From: Ruminococcus flavefaciens
GTDB lineage: Bacteria > Bacillota > Clostridia > Oscillospirales > Ruminococcaceae
DNA: 64,000 nt
Direction of reading: 5' to 3'
NCBI GenBank assembly: GCA_023662725.1
Contig: JAMPIL010000001.1
Span: 1,320,449 to 1,384,448 of the forward strand
The notes beneath the pieces were generated by a model. It worked only from the letters and a program-made list of their open reading frames with translations. It was not told the origin of the DNA and did not search any database. The translations under genes were made by a program, and so were the position numbers. Positions 9,229 to 18,959 of the stretch are shown one piece after another; positions within the stretch are counted from its first letter, which is position 1; every line of letters begins with the position of its first letter.

Positions 9229-9531
9229 GCGATGAAGGGAAATAAAACTTGTAAATCGTTTTCACAGAGAACTGCCGGCTGGTGAAAGGCAGTATACAGT
9301 TACAGGTCATAGCTCCTCCCCGAGCAGTCGGCTGAAAGACCGCAGTTCTTCGTATGAATAATCTATTCGTGCTGCGGCAATTAGGCTTGAACGGATTCTC
9401 CCGTTACAGAGATATGCGTTGTTCCGACGCAGATGAGCGGATGTAGTTTTGTACATCAAGAAGAGTGGTACCACGGAGTAACATATTTGAAACTTCGTCT
9501 CTTCCATGCCTTGCATGGAGGAGATTTTTTA
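9229..9531 (+). promoter_or_regulatory. T-box leader controlling leuA
   Basis: Senses uncharged tRNA and lets transcription continue when the amino acid is scarce. Stem I features are visible: GATGAAGGGAA at 9231, GGCTGGTGAAAGGCAG distal loop, and a CTC triplet (9311 region, within ATAGCTCCTCC) that fits a leucine specifier; that assignment is less certain than the rest. The T-box sequence AGAGTGGTACCACGG is at 9462-9476, followed by a terminator hairpin (TCTCTTCCATGC with GCATGGAGGAGA, ending in six Ts at 9531). This fills the 477-base gap between 9104 and leuA. Confidence 0.92.
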
Positions 9532-9581
9532 TTATCCGTCCGCAGGCATATATCGGATCAATCAGATTGGAGGAAATATTA

Positions 9582-11240
9582 ATGAAAAACACATCAAAGT
9601 ACACAAGACAATTTTTTGAAGCTCCGAAAACTTCAATGAAATGGACTCAGAAATCTTATATCGACAAAGCTCCGCAGTGGTGCAGCGTCGACCTCAGAGA
9701 CGGCAATCAGGCTCTCGTTATCCCTATGAGCCTCGGTGAAAAACTTGAATTTTTCGAGAAGCTCGTTGCGATCGGTTTTAAAGAGATCGAGATCGGCTTC
9801 CCTGCCGCATCTGAAACGGAATACGACTTCTGCCGCACTCTCATCGAGCAGAATATGATCCCCGATGATGTTACGATTCAGGTTCTTACACAGTCGAGAG
9901 AGCATATCATCAAAAAGACTTTCGACGCTTTAAAGGGATGCAAGAACGCTATCGTTCACCTCTACAATTCAACGTCTCTCGCTCAGCGTGAACAGGTTTT
10001 CCGCAAGAACAAGCAGGAAATAATTGACATCGCTGTTACAGGAGCTAAGCTCTGCAAGGAATACCGTGAGAAATATGAAGGTAATTTCAAATTTGAATAC
10101 TCCCCTGAAAGCTTCACGGGTACAGAACCGGAATTCGCTCTTGAAATATGCAACGAAGTTCTCGATATCTGGCAGCCTACTCCGGAGGATAAAGTCATCA
10201 TCAATCTGCCCGTAACCGTTCAGCTCTCTATGCCTCACGTTTACGCAAATCAGGTTGAATATATGTGCGAAAACCTCAAATACAGAGAAAATGTAATTGT
10301 TTCTCTCCATCCCCATAACGACAGAGGATGCGCTGTTGCCGATACCGAAATGGGACTTCTCGCAGGCGCTGACCGTGTGGAGGGTACTCTCTTCGGAAAC
10401 GGCGAAAGAACCGGCAACGTTGATATCATCACTCTTGCTCTGAATATGTACTCGCAGGGCGTTGAGCCGGGACTCGATTTCACCGATATGCCTTCGATTA
10501 CCGAGCTTTATTCAAGAATTACAAGAATGGCTGTAAACGAACGTCAGCCATATAGCGGAAAACTCGTTTTCGCAGCATTCAGCGGTTCTCATCAGGACGC
10601 TATTGCAAAGGGAATGAAGTGGCGTGAAGAGAAAAACACCGAGCATTGGACTGTTCCTTATCTTCCTATTGATCCTTCCGATCTCGGAAGAGAATACTCC
10701 GCCGACGTTATCAGAATCAATAGCCAGTCCGGAAAGGGCGGCATCGGCTATGTTCTCGAAACAAGATTCGGCTATAATCTGCCTAAAAAAATGCGTGAGA
10801 ACGTCGGATATCTCGTTAAGGGAGTTTCCGACCACAAGCATAAGGAACTTCTCCCGGACGAAGTTTACGAGATCTTCAAGACCAATTATGTCGACATAAC
10901 AACTCCACTTAAAGTTACAGAAGCTCATTACGTTCAGCATGACGGTATCGAAGCGACTGTAAGCCTTGAATACAACGGCAGAACAGCTTCCGCAACCAAT
11001 AATGGCAACGGACGTCTGGACGCTGTAAGCAATGCTATCCAGTCTTACACAGGACTTAAATACAGCATCAGCACATACACGGAACACGCTCTTGAAGTAG
11101 GTTCTTCTTCCAAAGCAGTCTCTTATGTCGAGATCCTCTCGGATGACGGAAAAAGCTTCTGGGGAACAGGTGTTGATACCGACATCGTTACATCGTCCAT
11201 AAAGGCACTCGTAAGCGCTGTAAATAACATGATAAAGTAA
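9582..11240 (+). CDS. leuA: 2-Isopropylmalate synthase, long (yeast-like) type
   Basis: Condenses 2-ketoisovalerate with acetyl-CoA, the committed step of leucine synthesis. The start at 9582 has AGGAGG-like sequence eight bases upstream; an apparent extension into the T-box terminator is not coding. The 552 residues carry the DRE-TIM barrel signature as VDLRDGNQAL, the metal-binding HPHNDRG and the GNGERTGNVD segment, and a C-terminal regulatory domain (from about residue 430) that in relatives binds leucine. Length and spacing match the type also found in fungi and actinobacteria rather than the approximately 510-residue form. It is monocistronic as far as can be seen, separated from ilvB by repeat C. 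Confidence 0.95.
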   Translation: MKNTSKYTRQFFEAPKTSMKWTQKSYIDKAPQWCSVDLRDGNQALVIPMSLGEKLEFFEKLVAIGFKEIEIGFPAASETEYDFCRTLIEQNMIPDDVTIQVLTQSREHIIKKTFDALKGCKNAIVHLYNSTSLAQREQVFRKNKQEIIDIAVTGAKLCKEYREKYEGNFKFEYSPESFTGTEPEFALEICNEVLDIWQPTPEDKVIINLPVTVQLSMPHVYANQVEYMCENLKYRENVIVSLHPHNDRGCAVADTEMGLLAGADRVEGTLFGNGERTGNVDIITLALNMYSQGVEPGLDFTDMPSITELYSRITRMAVNERQPYSGKLVFAAFSGSHQDAIAKGMKWREEKNTEHWTVPYLPIDPSDLGREYSADVIRINSQSGKGGIGYVLETRFGYNLPKKMRENVGYLVKGVSDHKHKELLPDEVYEIFKTNYVDITTPLKVTEAHYVQHDGIEATVSLEYNGRTASATNNGNGRLDAVSNAIQSYTGLKYSISTYTEHALEVGSSSKAVSYVEILSDDGKSFWGTGVDTDIVTSSIKALVSAVNNMIK

Positions 11241-11284
11241 TGGTTTTCTCTTCCTGCCTTGCATGACAAATGCTGTCAGCTTAA

Positions 11285-11460
11285 GCGGGGGACTCTGTCC
11301 CCCATCCCCCCTGCCAAAGGGTGAATCCCCCCTTTGGAAACCCAGTATTAATCATACTTAATCCCCTTTATGGAGATTAAGTATGATTAGGGCATAGATG
11401 CCCAGAAAGCGAATACCGTTTTGGCAGAAGCGAGGGGTACAAAATCCGCTTCAATTGACT
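11285..11460 (+). repeat. Dispersed four-hairpin element, copy C
   Basis: All modules are present: GGGGGAC-TCT-GTCCCCC, CCAAAGGG...CCCTTTGG, GGAAACCCAGTATTAAT, a copy-specific stem (AATCATACTTAATCCCC with its complement, 11350-11388) and GGGCA-TAGA-TGCCC. The less conserved 3' tail ends with AAAATCCGCTT near 11450, matching tails in copies F, H and K. From 11460 to 11560 I see nothing identifiable except a partial echo of the T-box terminator at 11475-11488. Confidence 0.85.
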
Positions 11461-11561
11461 GCAATGTTCGCAAGGCATGGAGAGAACATAACATTTGCAC
11501 AAATTACCATGTTGAAAACTCTTAGCGGTTTATAAAAATCTTCAAAATAATCCTCTCCTTA

Positions 11562-11590
11562 TTGATTTTAAAATAAGATAGTGGTATAAT
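11562..11590 (+). promoter_or_regulatory. Promoter of the ilvB leader
   Basis: TTGATT (11562-11567), 17-base spacer, TATAAT (11585-11590), followed by the leader peptide ribosome site AAGGAG at 11608. Confidence 0.8.
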
Positions 11591-11619
11591 AGTTTCAAGA
11601 ATACTCAAAGGAGTGGAGC

Positions 11620-11724
11620 ATGATGAAATCGGTTATTACTTTTTCCGGTATAGTCATTATTAACGGCGCAGTCATTAACGTCCCGAACTGCCGCTGTGAT
11701 TCTTTCTGCCCGAAGGAACTTTGA
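11620..11724 (+). CDS. Ile/Val-rich leader peptide of the ilvBN attenuator
   Basis: A 34-residue reading frame with AAGGAG six bases before its ATG, located between a good promoter and a terminator ahead of ilvB. Residues 5-21 contain five isoleucines and four valines (SVITF, GIVII, GAVINV), followed by a PNCRC segment. The pattern resembles the ilv leader peptides of enterobacteria, where ribosome stalling at Ile/Val codons prevents terminator formation. A second ATG directly follows the first. No leucine appears before the last residue, so the expected signals are isoleucine and valine. I infer a regulatory role; the peptide itself need not have a function. Confidence 0.75.
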   Translation: MMKSVITFSGIVIINGAVINVPNCRCDSFCPKEL

Positions 11725-11725
11725 G

Positions 11726-11766
11726 TAATTGCTTGATTCGGATTTGATTCCCTGCATCAAAGCAAT
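11726..11766 (+). promoter_or_regulatory. Candidate antiterminator/pause hairpin of the ilvB attenuator
   Basis: ATTGCTTGAT (11728-11737) pairs with ATCAAAGCAAT (11756-11766). The left arm is repeated exactly at 11839-11850 (TAATTGCTTGAT) and in part at 11771, so alternative pairings are possible. It starts two bases after the leader peptide stop, the spacing expected for a ribosome-sensitive switch. Confidence 0.5.
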
Positions 11767-11781
11767 GACGCTTGATTAAGA

Positions 11782-11815
11782 CCTCCGGCGGATTGCCGGA
11801 GGTTTGTTTTATTTA
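11782..11815 (+). terminator. ilvB attenuator terminator
   Basis: Perfect nine-base stem ACCTCCGGC/GCCGGAGGT with a five-base loop, followed by TTGTTTTATTT. It ends about 60 bases before the ilvB start. Confidence 0.85.
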
Positions 11816-11877
11816 CTGAATTACATTGTTCGGGACGTTAATTGCTTGATATTATTTCAGAAGAAGGATTTGTTAAT

Positions 11878-13614
11878 ATGAAAATTTCAGGTGCAAAAAT
11901 CGTTGTTGAAACACTCGTTGAACAGGGCTGCGATACCGTTTTCGGTTATCCCGGCGGTCAGGTAATCAACCTTTTTGACGAGCTTTATCTCAATCGTGAC
12001 CGCATAAATCACGTTCTCACTGCTCACGAACAGGGAGCTTCTCATGCTGCTGACGGCTATGCAAGAGCTTCCGGCAAGGTCGGAGTTGTTATCGCAACAT
12101 CCGGTCCGGGAGCAACTAACCTTGTAACAGGCATAGCTACGGCTTACCTTGATTCCGTACCTATGGTAGCTATAACAGGAAACGTTCCGTGCGATCTTCT
12201 CGGAAGAGACAGCTTTCAGGAAGTTGATATCGTCGGTGTGACAATGCCGGTAACTAAGCACAATTTCATCGTTAAGGATGTAAACGAACTCGCCGATACG
12301 CTCCGAATGGCATTCAAGATAGCCAAATCAGGACGTCCCGGACCTGTTCTTGTCGATATTCCCAAGGACGTTCAGATCGCTAAGTGCGAATTTGAACCGA
12401 AAAACCAACCGGTTATCCCCTATCCTATTACTTACGTTTCGGAAGATCAGCTCAAAAAAGCTGCCGAGCTTATCGAAAATGCCCAAAGACCTTATATCTA
12501 CTTCGGCGGCGGCATAATCAGTGGAAAGGCTTCTCAGGAACTCATCGCTTTTGCCGACAAGATTGACGCTCCTATGGGATGCTCGCTTATGGGACTTTCT
12601 GCCGTTCCTTCAGATAATCCGAATTTTCTTGGAATGCAGGGTATGCACGGTCATTACGCTTCTTCCGTCGCAGAAGACGAATCCGATCTCGTCATCGCAC
12701 TCGGAGCACGTTTCAGTGACAGAGCTACCGGTAACAAGGCTCGCTACGCCAAAAATTTCAAAATCATCCACATTGATATAGACGGTGCGGAACTGCATAA
12801 GAATATTCCTGCGGATATCGCCCTGAACGGCGATATCAAGGACGCTCTTGAACGTCTCACTGCTATAGTTAAAGAGAAAAAACATCCCGAATGGTTTGCT
12901 CGAATAAGCGAGCTCCGTGAGGAAGAAAACCGACGCACGGCAAGCGCTATTGCTAAAAAATATTCAAAGAACTGCGAAAACTGTACAAACAGCTGCGACA
13001 AGTCCGGTATTTCTGCCGATGACCGCATGAATCCGTTTGAGATCATTGATATCGTAAGCTCTCATGCAGGCGACGCTGTTGTCGTTACAGATGTCGGACA
13101 ACATCAGATGTGGGCGGCTCAGAGATATCCTCTTAAAGCTCCGAGAACCTTCCTCACCAGCGGCGGTCTTGGAACTATGGGATTCGGAATGGGTGCGGCT
13201 ATCGGTGCAGCGGCCGTTTCAGGCAAGCACTCGCTCCTCTTCACAGGCGACGGCAGCTTCGGTATGAACCTTAACGAACTGGCAACAGCCGTTTCAATGA
13301 ATCTTCCGCTCGTTATCGTTATAATGAACAACGGAGTTCTCGGAATGGTTCGCCAGTGGCAGACGCTTTTCTTCGACAAGCACTACTCAAATACAACTCT
13401 TAACAGAAAAACCGATTTCGTTAAGCTTGCGGAAGCTTTCGGCGCAAAGGGCGCAAGAGTTTATACCAAAGACGAACTCGAAAAAACTGCCGAAGAAGCT
13501 TTCGCTTATAACGGAACTTTCGTTATCGACTGCGCTGTAGACTGCAATGAATTCGTTCTTCCGATGCTTCCTCCCGGCGGTTCGATCGACGATATAATAA
13601 CAGAGATCAAGTGA
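11878..13614 (+). CDS. ilvB: Acetolactate synthase, large (catalytic) subunit
   Basis: Makes acetolactate or acetohydroxybutyrate from pyruvate, the first shared step of valine, leucine and isoleucine synthesis, using ThDP and FAD. The start at 11878 has AGAAGGA upstream; a TTG at 11842 would read into the attenuator. The 578 residues show the N-terminal GYPGGQVI and catalytic-Glu AHEQGA, FAD contacts in the middle domain, and the ThDP motif GDGSF...MNN near residues 460-487. Unusual is a cysteine cluster C-x2-C-x3-C at residues 366, 369 and 373 in the linker before the C-terminal domain. Followed after ten bases by ilvN. Confidence 0.96.
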   Translation: MKISGAKIVVETLVEQGCDTVFGYPGGQVINLFDELYLNRDRINHVLTAHEQGASHAADGYARASGKVGVVIATSGPGATNLVTGIATAYLDSVPMVAITGNVPCDLLGRDSFQEVDIVGVTMPVTKHNFIVKDVNELADTLRMAFKIAKSGRPGPVLVDIPKDVQIAKCEFEPKNQPVIPYPITYVSEDQLKKAAELIENAQRPYIYFGGGIISGKASQELIAFADKIDAPMGCSLMGLSAVPSDNPNFLGMQGMHGHYASSVAEDESDLVIALGARFSDRATGNKARYAKNFKIIHIDIDGAELHKNIPADIALNGDIKDALERLTAIVKEKKHPEWFARISELREEENRRTASAIAKKYSKNCENCTNSCDKSGISADDRMNPFEIIDIVSSHAGDAVVVTDVGQHQMWAAQRYPLKAPRTFLTSGGLGTMGFGMGAAIGAAAVSGKHSLLFTGDGSFGMNLNELATAVSMNLPLVIVIMNNGVLGMVRQWQTLFFDKHYSNTTLNRKTDFVKLAEAFGAKGARVYTKDELEKTAEEAFAYNGTFVIDCAVDCNEFVLPMLPPGGSIDDIITEIK

Positions 13615-13624
13615 GGTGAATGCA

Positions 13625-14125
13625 ATGAATCAGTATGTAATCGGAATGATAGTTTCAAACATTTCAGGCGTTCTTTCAAGAGTTTCCGGAATGTTCACAC
13701 GAAGAGTTTTCAATATCGACAGCCTTACGGTAGGAGAAACTGAATCTCCGGGATTTTCACGTATTACCGTTGCTTTTCACGGCGACGACTACATCAAGGA
13801 TCTTATTCTTCAGCAAATTCGGAAGCTTCACGATGTTCGTGAAGTCGAGGTTCTCAGCGAAAAGGAAACCGTTATCCGTGAGCTGCTTCTCATAAAGGTG
13901 AAAAACACTCCGGAATCAAGACAGGATATAATGTCTGCCGTTGAGATATTCCGCTCAAAGATAGTCGATTACTCCCCTACTGCTCTTGTTTGCGAGCTTA
14001 CGGGAGAAACTTCAAAAATAAACGCATTTATCGAGCTTGTAAAGCCCTATGGCATTATGGAAATGTGCCGCACCGGTATTATAGCCGTTGAAAGAGGCGA
14101 AAATTGTCTTAAAACGGTAAAGTAA
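13625..14125 (+). CDS. ilvN: Acetolactate synthase, small (regulatory) subunit
   Basis: Binds the large subunit and carries the feedback site, usually for valine. The 166 residues start at 13625, which has GAGGTG upstream. An N-terminal ACT domain (VSNISGVLSRVSGMF with the RRVFNIDSL segment typical of the family) is followed by the C-terminal ALS_ss_C domain (RELLLIKV, ending TGIIAVERG). It is coupled to ilvB and lies one base before a hypothetical membrane protein gene. Confidence 0.95.
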   Translation: MNQYVIGMIVSNISGVLSRVSGMFTRRVFNIDSLTVGETESPGFSRITVAFHGDDYIKDLILQQIRKLHDVREVEVLSEKETVIRELLLIKVKNTPESRQDIMSAVEIFRSKIVDYSPTALVCELTGETSKINAFIELVKPYGIMEMCRTGIIAVERGENCLKTVK

Positions 14126-14126
14126 T

Positions 14127-14573
14127 ATGAAAATAAGATATTGGCTGCTTGCATCTGTTTTTTTCGGAATAATAGGCACAATAAGCTCCATGCGGCTCGA
14201 AGACATAAATGTTAATTTCGGATTTCTGACATCAGCATCAATGCGAATCACTTCTATATTGCTGATTATATCTTACACCCTTTTTATCATCAACCATTCC
14301 GGCATGGATCCGTTAAAGCATCTGCGTTGGCTGAAACAATTTATCATAATATTACTCGTAATTTCAGCAATAACTCTTATAGCTTGTGCAGAAACTATCG
14401 GGGGCGATAATCCTGACATCAGCTTTGTTGCATTTTTGACATTGATAAGCCTTCCCCCGGCTGAAATTGCTTTAATAATCATCTCCACAATAGTTTATTA
14501 TGCGAAAAAGAAAAAGTATAATGCCGCTGCGGAGGAAATTCCTGAGGATAATCCGGACGAAACACAATTATAA
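14127..14573 (+). CDS. Hypothetical small membrane protein, paralogue 1
   Basis: Not recognised. The 148 residues have about four hydrophobic segments (near 5-21, 33-52, 68-87 and 98-124) and a charged tail ending DETQL. It begins MKIRYWL, matching the MNTRYWL start of the next gene; both proteins end with similar short tails, and the sequences after both stop codons are alike (ATTATAATTGCC, later TTTA-CGA-TCT and TCCGTTA), so gene and trailer were duplicated together. It starts one base after ilvN without a clear ribosome site of its own. Base composition is more AT-rich than ilvN. The position inside the ilv cluster may suggest co-transcription, but no function is implied. Confidence 0.7.
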   Translation: MKIRYWLLASVFFGIIGTISSMRLEDINVNFGFLTSASMRITSILLIISYTLFIINHSGMDPLKHLRWLKQFIIILLVISAITLIACAETIGGDNPDISFVAFLTLISLPPAEIALIIISTIVYYAKKKKYNAAAEEIPEDNPDETQL

Positions 14574-14695
14574 TTGCCCGACGACTGCACGACAGCAACC
14601 GCACATGGCAGTTTAGCGAATCTTGTCCGTTAGGTCATCATCAATTATTTATTATTTATAAAGAGATCTTTCTAAAAGGAAAACGGTGATTCGAG

Positions 14696-15403
14696 ATGAA
14701 TACAAGATATTGGCTTTTTTCTATTCCATTATTCCTTGTTTGTGGAATTTTAAGCAATTTTGCCGCTAAAATATGCGGAGGGTTAGGCAGTGACTTTCTT
14801 TTCATGACTGTTACCGGTCTCGTGGTTATTTTCTTTTGGTGCACCTTAATATCAATTGCTGTCGCTATACTTTATCCCCATGTTTTAAAAAAGAAAAAGC
14901 AGACGCAAAATTATGAACCGGTAAAATTATTTATCTGTTTAATGCAGATATCGGCATTATTAATGCTGCTGTTTGTAATTGGCGAATTTGCCCTTGAAGT
15001 AAATAAAAAAGGTTGTTTTGATGAGTTCGGTTATGTTTGTACATTTTTGTTTGCCACGTATATCATTATCTGCGACTTTGTAATAACCAATATTGCTATT
15101 ACAGTTTATCATATATTAAAGCTGCGGCATGATGCGAAAAAGACCATAAAGCAGCATATCCTATTTAATCAGTTGACGATTTTGATCATTAGTTCGCTGA
15201 TTGCGGTTATATCTGCATATGTCAGGGAATATTCTGAAGATGCGTTTGGTGCGGCATTAACATTTCTGCTGTTTTTTGTTTCGATCGACATTATAATAAC
15301 CGCCGCTACATCTGCTTTTAAGCACATATACTGTCGAAAGCATTATAAAATTGACGCATATACGCAAGCTGCGGAGTCCCCCTCCGATCATACAAAATTA
15401 TAA
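14696..15403 (+). CDS. Hypothetical membrane protein, paralogue 2
   Basis: Not recognised. The 235-residue protein has about six hydrophobic segments (near 5-25, 36-60, 78-98, 108-142, 158-178 and 184-206) and the same RYWL start as its neighbour. An AAAGG site lies about 13 bases before the ATG. Its trailer contains a nine-base inverted repeat GGTTTAACG/CGTTAAACC (15429-15455) just before the ilvC ribosome site, which may modulate ilvC expression. Composition is AT-rich with many ATA and TTA codons, unlike the adjoining ilv genes, consistent with a later insertion. Confidence 0.7.
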   Translation: MNTRYWLFSIPLFLVCGILSNFAAKICGGLGSDFLFMTVTGLVVIFFWCTLISIAVAILYPHVLKKKKQTQNYEPVKLFICLMQISALLMLLFVIGEFALEVNKKGCFDEFGYVCTFLFATYIIICDFVITNIAITVYHILKLRHDAKKTIKQHILFNQLTILIISSLIAVISAYVREYSEDAFGAALTFLLFFVSIDIIITAATSAFKHIYCRKHYKIDAYTQAAESPSDHTKL

Positions 15404-15444
15404 TTGCCTAACAGCAATTACATATAACGGTTTAACGATTCTGA

Positions 15445-16527
<1,083 letters not shown>

Positions 16528-16574
16528 TCGCCGAACAACTGAATATTCTCCGATTGAATAATCGGAATGTACAC

Positions 16575-16612
16575 CGCTGCTTTCCCGATTTTTCGGGTTA
16601 GCAGCGTTTTTT
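16575..16612 (+). terminator. Terminator after ilvC
   Basis: CGCTGCT...AGCAGCG outer stem with an inner CCCGA/TCGGG stem, followed by TTTTTT. Confidence 0.85.
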
Positions 16613-16629
16613 ATGAAAGGAGCATATTT

Positions 16630-17244
16630 ATGGGATTTTTAGATTCGCTGAAAAAAATTTTTGACGCTGCCGAAAGTGCCGGTCAAAAAATCAATGACTC
16701 AGTGTTATCATCAGCAGCTCCGAAAAAACCAGAAAATGCGGTTTCCGGTGCTCCTGTGAAAAAGACTCCGCAAAATATTCTTGATTCAGGAAATGTTCCT
16801 GCAAAACAATCCGTACTTATTGAAGATGAGTACGGCGACAAAAAATATACGTTCCGGCTTTCAGGTGATTTTATTGAGTTCAACAGTCACTGTGAACTGG
16901 ATCCTTCTTACCAGTATGAACCGTACAACAGCGAGGATTATACCGAATTTCTTGAAAATCATCCTAACATATTCATCGGTCCTTATGACGATGTTTATTA
17001 TGCCGTTGAAAACGGTCAGCCTGTCGGAAAAGAATACGAAAAGCTTGATAATAAATACTTTGCATTTAAAACAAAACTCCCCTATTATGGAGAACTCCTT
17101 TACTGCTACGGTTTCCGTGACGGTACGGCAAGAGAACGTGAAGCGTTCGGGCTTGCTTACAACAAGGATATTGAAGGTACTCCACTTGAAAAAAAGCTTA
17201 TGGCTGCTCTTGACGACGCAGCTTCAACATATATTGAAATCTAA
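16630..17244 (+). CDS. Hypothetical soluble protein
   Basis: Not recognised. The 204 residues start at 16630, which has AAAGGAG eight bases upstream; longer starts run back into the ilvC terminator. Residues 1-35 form an amphipathic helix-like segment (GFLDSLKKIFDAAESAGQK), residues 35-60 are a Pro/Ala-rich linker, and the rest is an acidic, Tyr-rich domain (SYQYEPYNSEDYTEF) with no signal peptide or membrane segment. It lies 18 bases before ilvD and may be transcribed with it, but there is no sequence reason to connect it to amino acid synthesis. Confidence 0.7.
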   Translation: MGFLDSLKKIFDAAESAGQKINDSVLSSAAPKKPENAVSGAPVKKTPQNILDSGNVPAKQSVLIEDEYGDKKYTFRLSGDFIEFNSHCELDPSYQYEPYNSEDYTEFLENHPNIFIGPYDDVYYAVENGQPVGKEYEKLDNKYFAFKTKLPYYGELLYCYGFRDGTAREREAFGLAYNKDIEGTPLEKKLMAALDDAASTYIEI

Positions 17245-17262
17245 TTAATGAGGTGAAATAAA

Positions 17263-18927
17263 ATGAGCGGAAATTATTTCTGCGAGGGTGTTGAAAAGGC
17301 TTCACAGCGTTCCCTTTTCAATGCGCTCGGACACACTAAAGAGGAAATGAAACGTCCTCTCGTTGGTATTGTTTCGTCTTACAACGAAATCGTACCCGGA
17401 CATATGAACATTGACAAAATCGTTGACGCTGTTAAACTCGGCGTTGCAATGGGCGGCGGAACTCCTGTAGTTTTCCCTGCTATCGCAGTATGCGACGGTA
17501 TCGCTATGGGACACGCAGGTATGAGATATTCTCTCGTTACACGTGACCTTATCGCCGATTCTACGGAATGTATGGCTCTTGCACATCATTTCGACGCTCT
17601 CGTTATGGTTCCGAACTGCGATAAGAACGTTCCAGGACTTCTTATGGCTGCTGCTCGTATCAACGTTCCTACTATTTTCGTAAGCGGAGGTCCAATGCTT
17701 GCAGGACACGTCAAGGGAAAGAAAACAAGTCTTTCCTCCATGTTTGAAGCGGTAGGAGCTTATACTGCCGGTAAAATGTCTGCTGAGGACGTCGAGGATT
17801 ACGAAAACCATGCCTGTCCGACCTGCGGCTCATGTTCCGGTATGTATACTGCAAACTCAATGAACTGCCTTACCGAAGTTCTTGGTATGGGACTTAAAGG
17901 CAACGGAACTATCCCTGCTGTTTATTCAGAAAGAATCAAGCTTGCAAAAATGGCTGGTATGCAGGTTATGGAGCTTTACAGAAAGAATATCCGTCCGCTT
18001 GATATCATGACAGAAAAGGCATTTCATAACGCTCTTACTGCCGATATGGCTCTTGGATGCTCTACAAACAGTATGCTGCATCTTCCGGCTATTGCAAACG
18101 AGTGCGGAGTTAATATCAACCTCGATATCGCAAATGAGATCAGCGCTAAAACTCCGAATCTCTGTCATCTTGCTCCGGCTGGTCACACTTATATGGAAGA
18201 TCTTAACGAGGCTGGCGGCGTTTATGCAGTTCTTAACGAGCTTACAAAGAAAGATCTCATCAACACCGACTGCATGACCGTTACGGGAAAAACCGTCGGT
18301 GAAAATATCGCAGGATGTATAAATAAAGATCCCGAAACTATCCGTCCTATCGACAATCCTTACAGCGAAACAGGCGGAATCGCAGTTCTCAAGGGAAATC
18401 TTGCTCCGGACAGATGTGTTGTCAAGAGAAGCGCAGTTGCTCCTGAAATGCTCGTTCACAAAGGTCCTGCAAGAGTTTTCGACAGCGAAGAGGAAGCTAT
18501 CAAGGTCATCTATGAAGGCGGAATCAAAGCCGGAGACGTTGTTGTTATCCGTTACGAAGGTCCTGCCGGCGGTCCGGGAATGAGAGAGATGCTCTCGCCG
18601 ACTTCTGCAATTCAGGGCGCAGGTCTTGGATCGACTGTTGCTCTTATCACTGACGGACGTTTCTCCGGCGCTACAAGAGGTGCGGCTATCGGTCACGTTT
18701 CTCCTGAAGCTGTAAACGGAGGTACTATCGCTTACGTCAAGGACGGCGATATAATTTCTATCGACATCCCGAATTACAGCATCACTCTTGAAGTTTCCGA
18801 CGAGGAGCTTGAAGAGCGCAAAAAGACTATGCCTATCAAGAAAAAGGAAAACATCACAGGCTATCTCAAGCGTTATGCTTCTATGGTTTCTTCTGCTGAT
18901 AAGGGAGCAATTATCAATAAAAAGTGA
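17263..18927 (+). CDS. ilvD: Dihydroxy-acid dehydratase
   Basis: Dehydrates dihydroxy acids to 2-ketoisovalerate or 2-keto-3-methylvalerate using an iron-sulfur cluster. The 554 residues contain the cluster ligands in [11 protein letters not shown], in [18 protein letters not shown], and the conserved GCSTNS and [12 protein letters not shown] segments near the C-terminus, with TDGRFSG close to the active site. The start has GAGGTG upstream. It follows the hypothetical gene by 18 bases and precedes another small membrane protein gene. Confidence 0.96.
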   Translation: MSGNYFCEGVEKASQRSLFNALGHTKEEMKRPLVGIVSSYNEIVPGHMNIDKIVDAVKLGVAMGGGTPVVFPAIAVCDGIAMGHAGMRYSLVTRDLIADSTECMALAHHFDALVMVPNCDKNVPGLLMAAARINVPTIFVSGGPMLAGHVKGKKTSLSSMFEAVGAYTAGKMSAEDVEDYENHACPTCGSCSGMYTANSMNCLTEVLGMGLKGNGTIPAVYSERIKLAKMAGMQVMELYRKNIRPLDIMTEKAFHNALTADMALGCSTNSMLHLPAIANECGVNINLDIANEISAKTPNLCHLAPAGHTYMEDLNEAGGVYAVLNELTKKDLINTDCMTVTGKTVGENIAGCINKDPETIRPIDNPYSETGGIAVLKGNLAPDRCVVKRSAVAPEMLVHKGPARVFDSEEEAIKVIYEGGIKAGDVVVIRYEGPAGGPGMREMLSPTSAIQGAGLGSTVALITDGRFSGATRGAAIGHVSPEAVNGGTIAYVKDGDIISIDIPNYSITLEVSDEELEERKKTMPIKKKENITGYLKRYASMVSSADKGAIINKK

Positions 18928-18959
18928 AGTTGTTAAGATAAATCAATGGAGGATTTATT

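Noticed and set aside
11400-11880. Second T-box upstream of ilvB
   Set aside because: No GGTGGTACC-type T-box sequence or stem I features; a leader peptide and terminator explain the region better.
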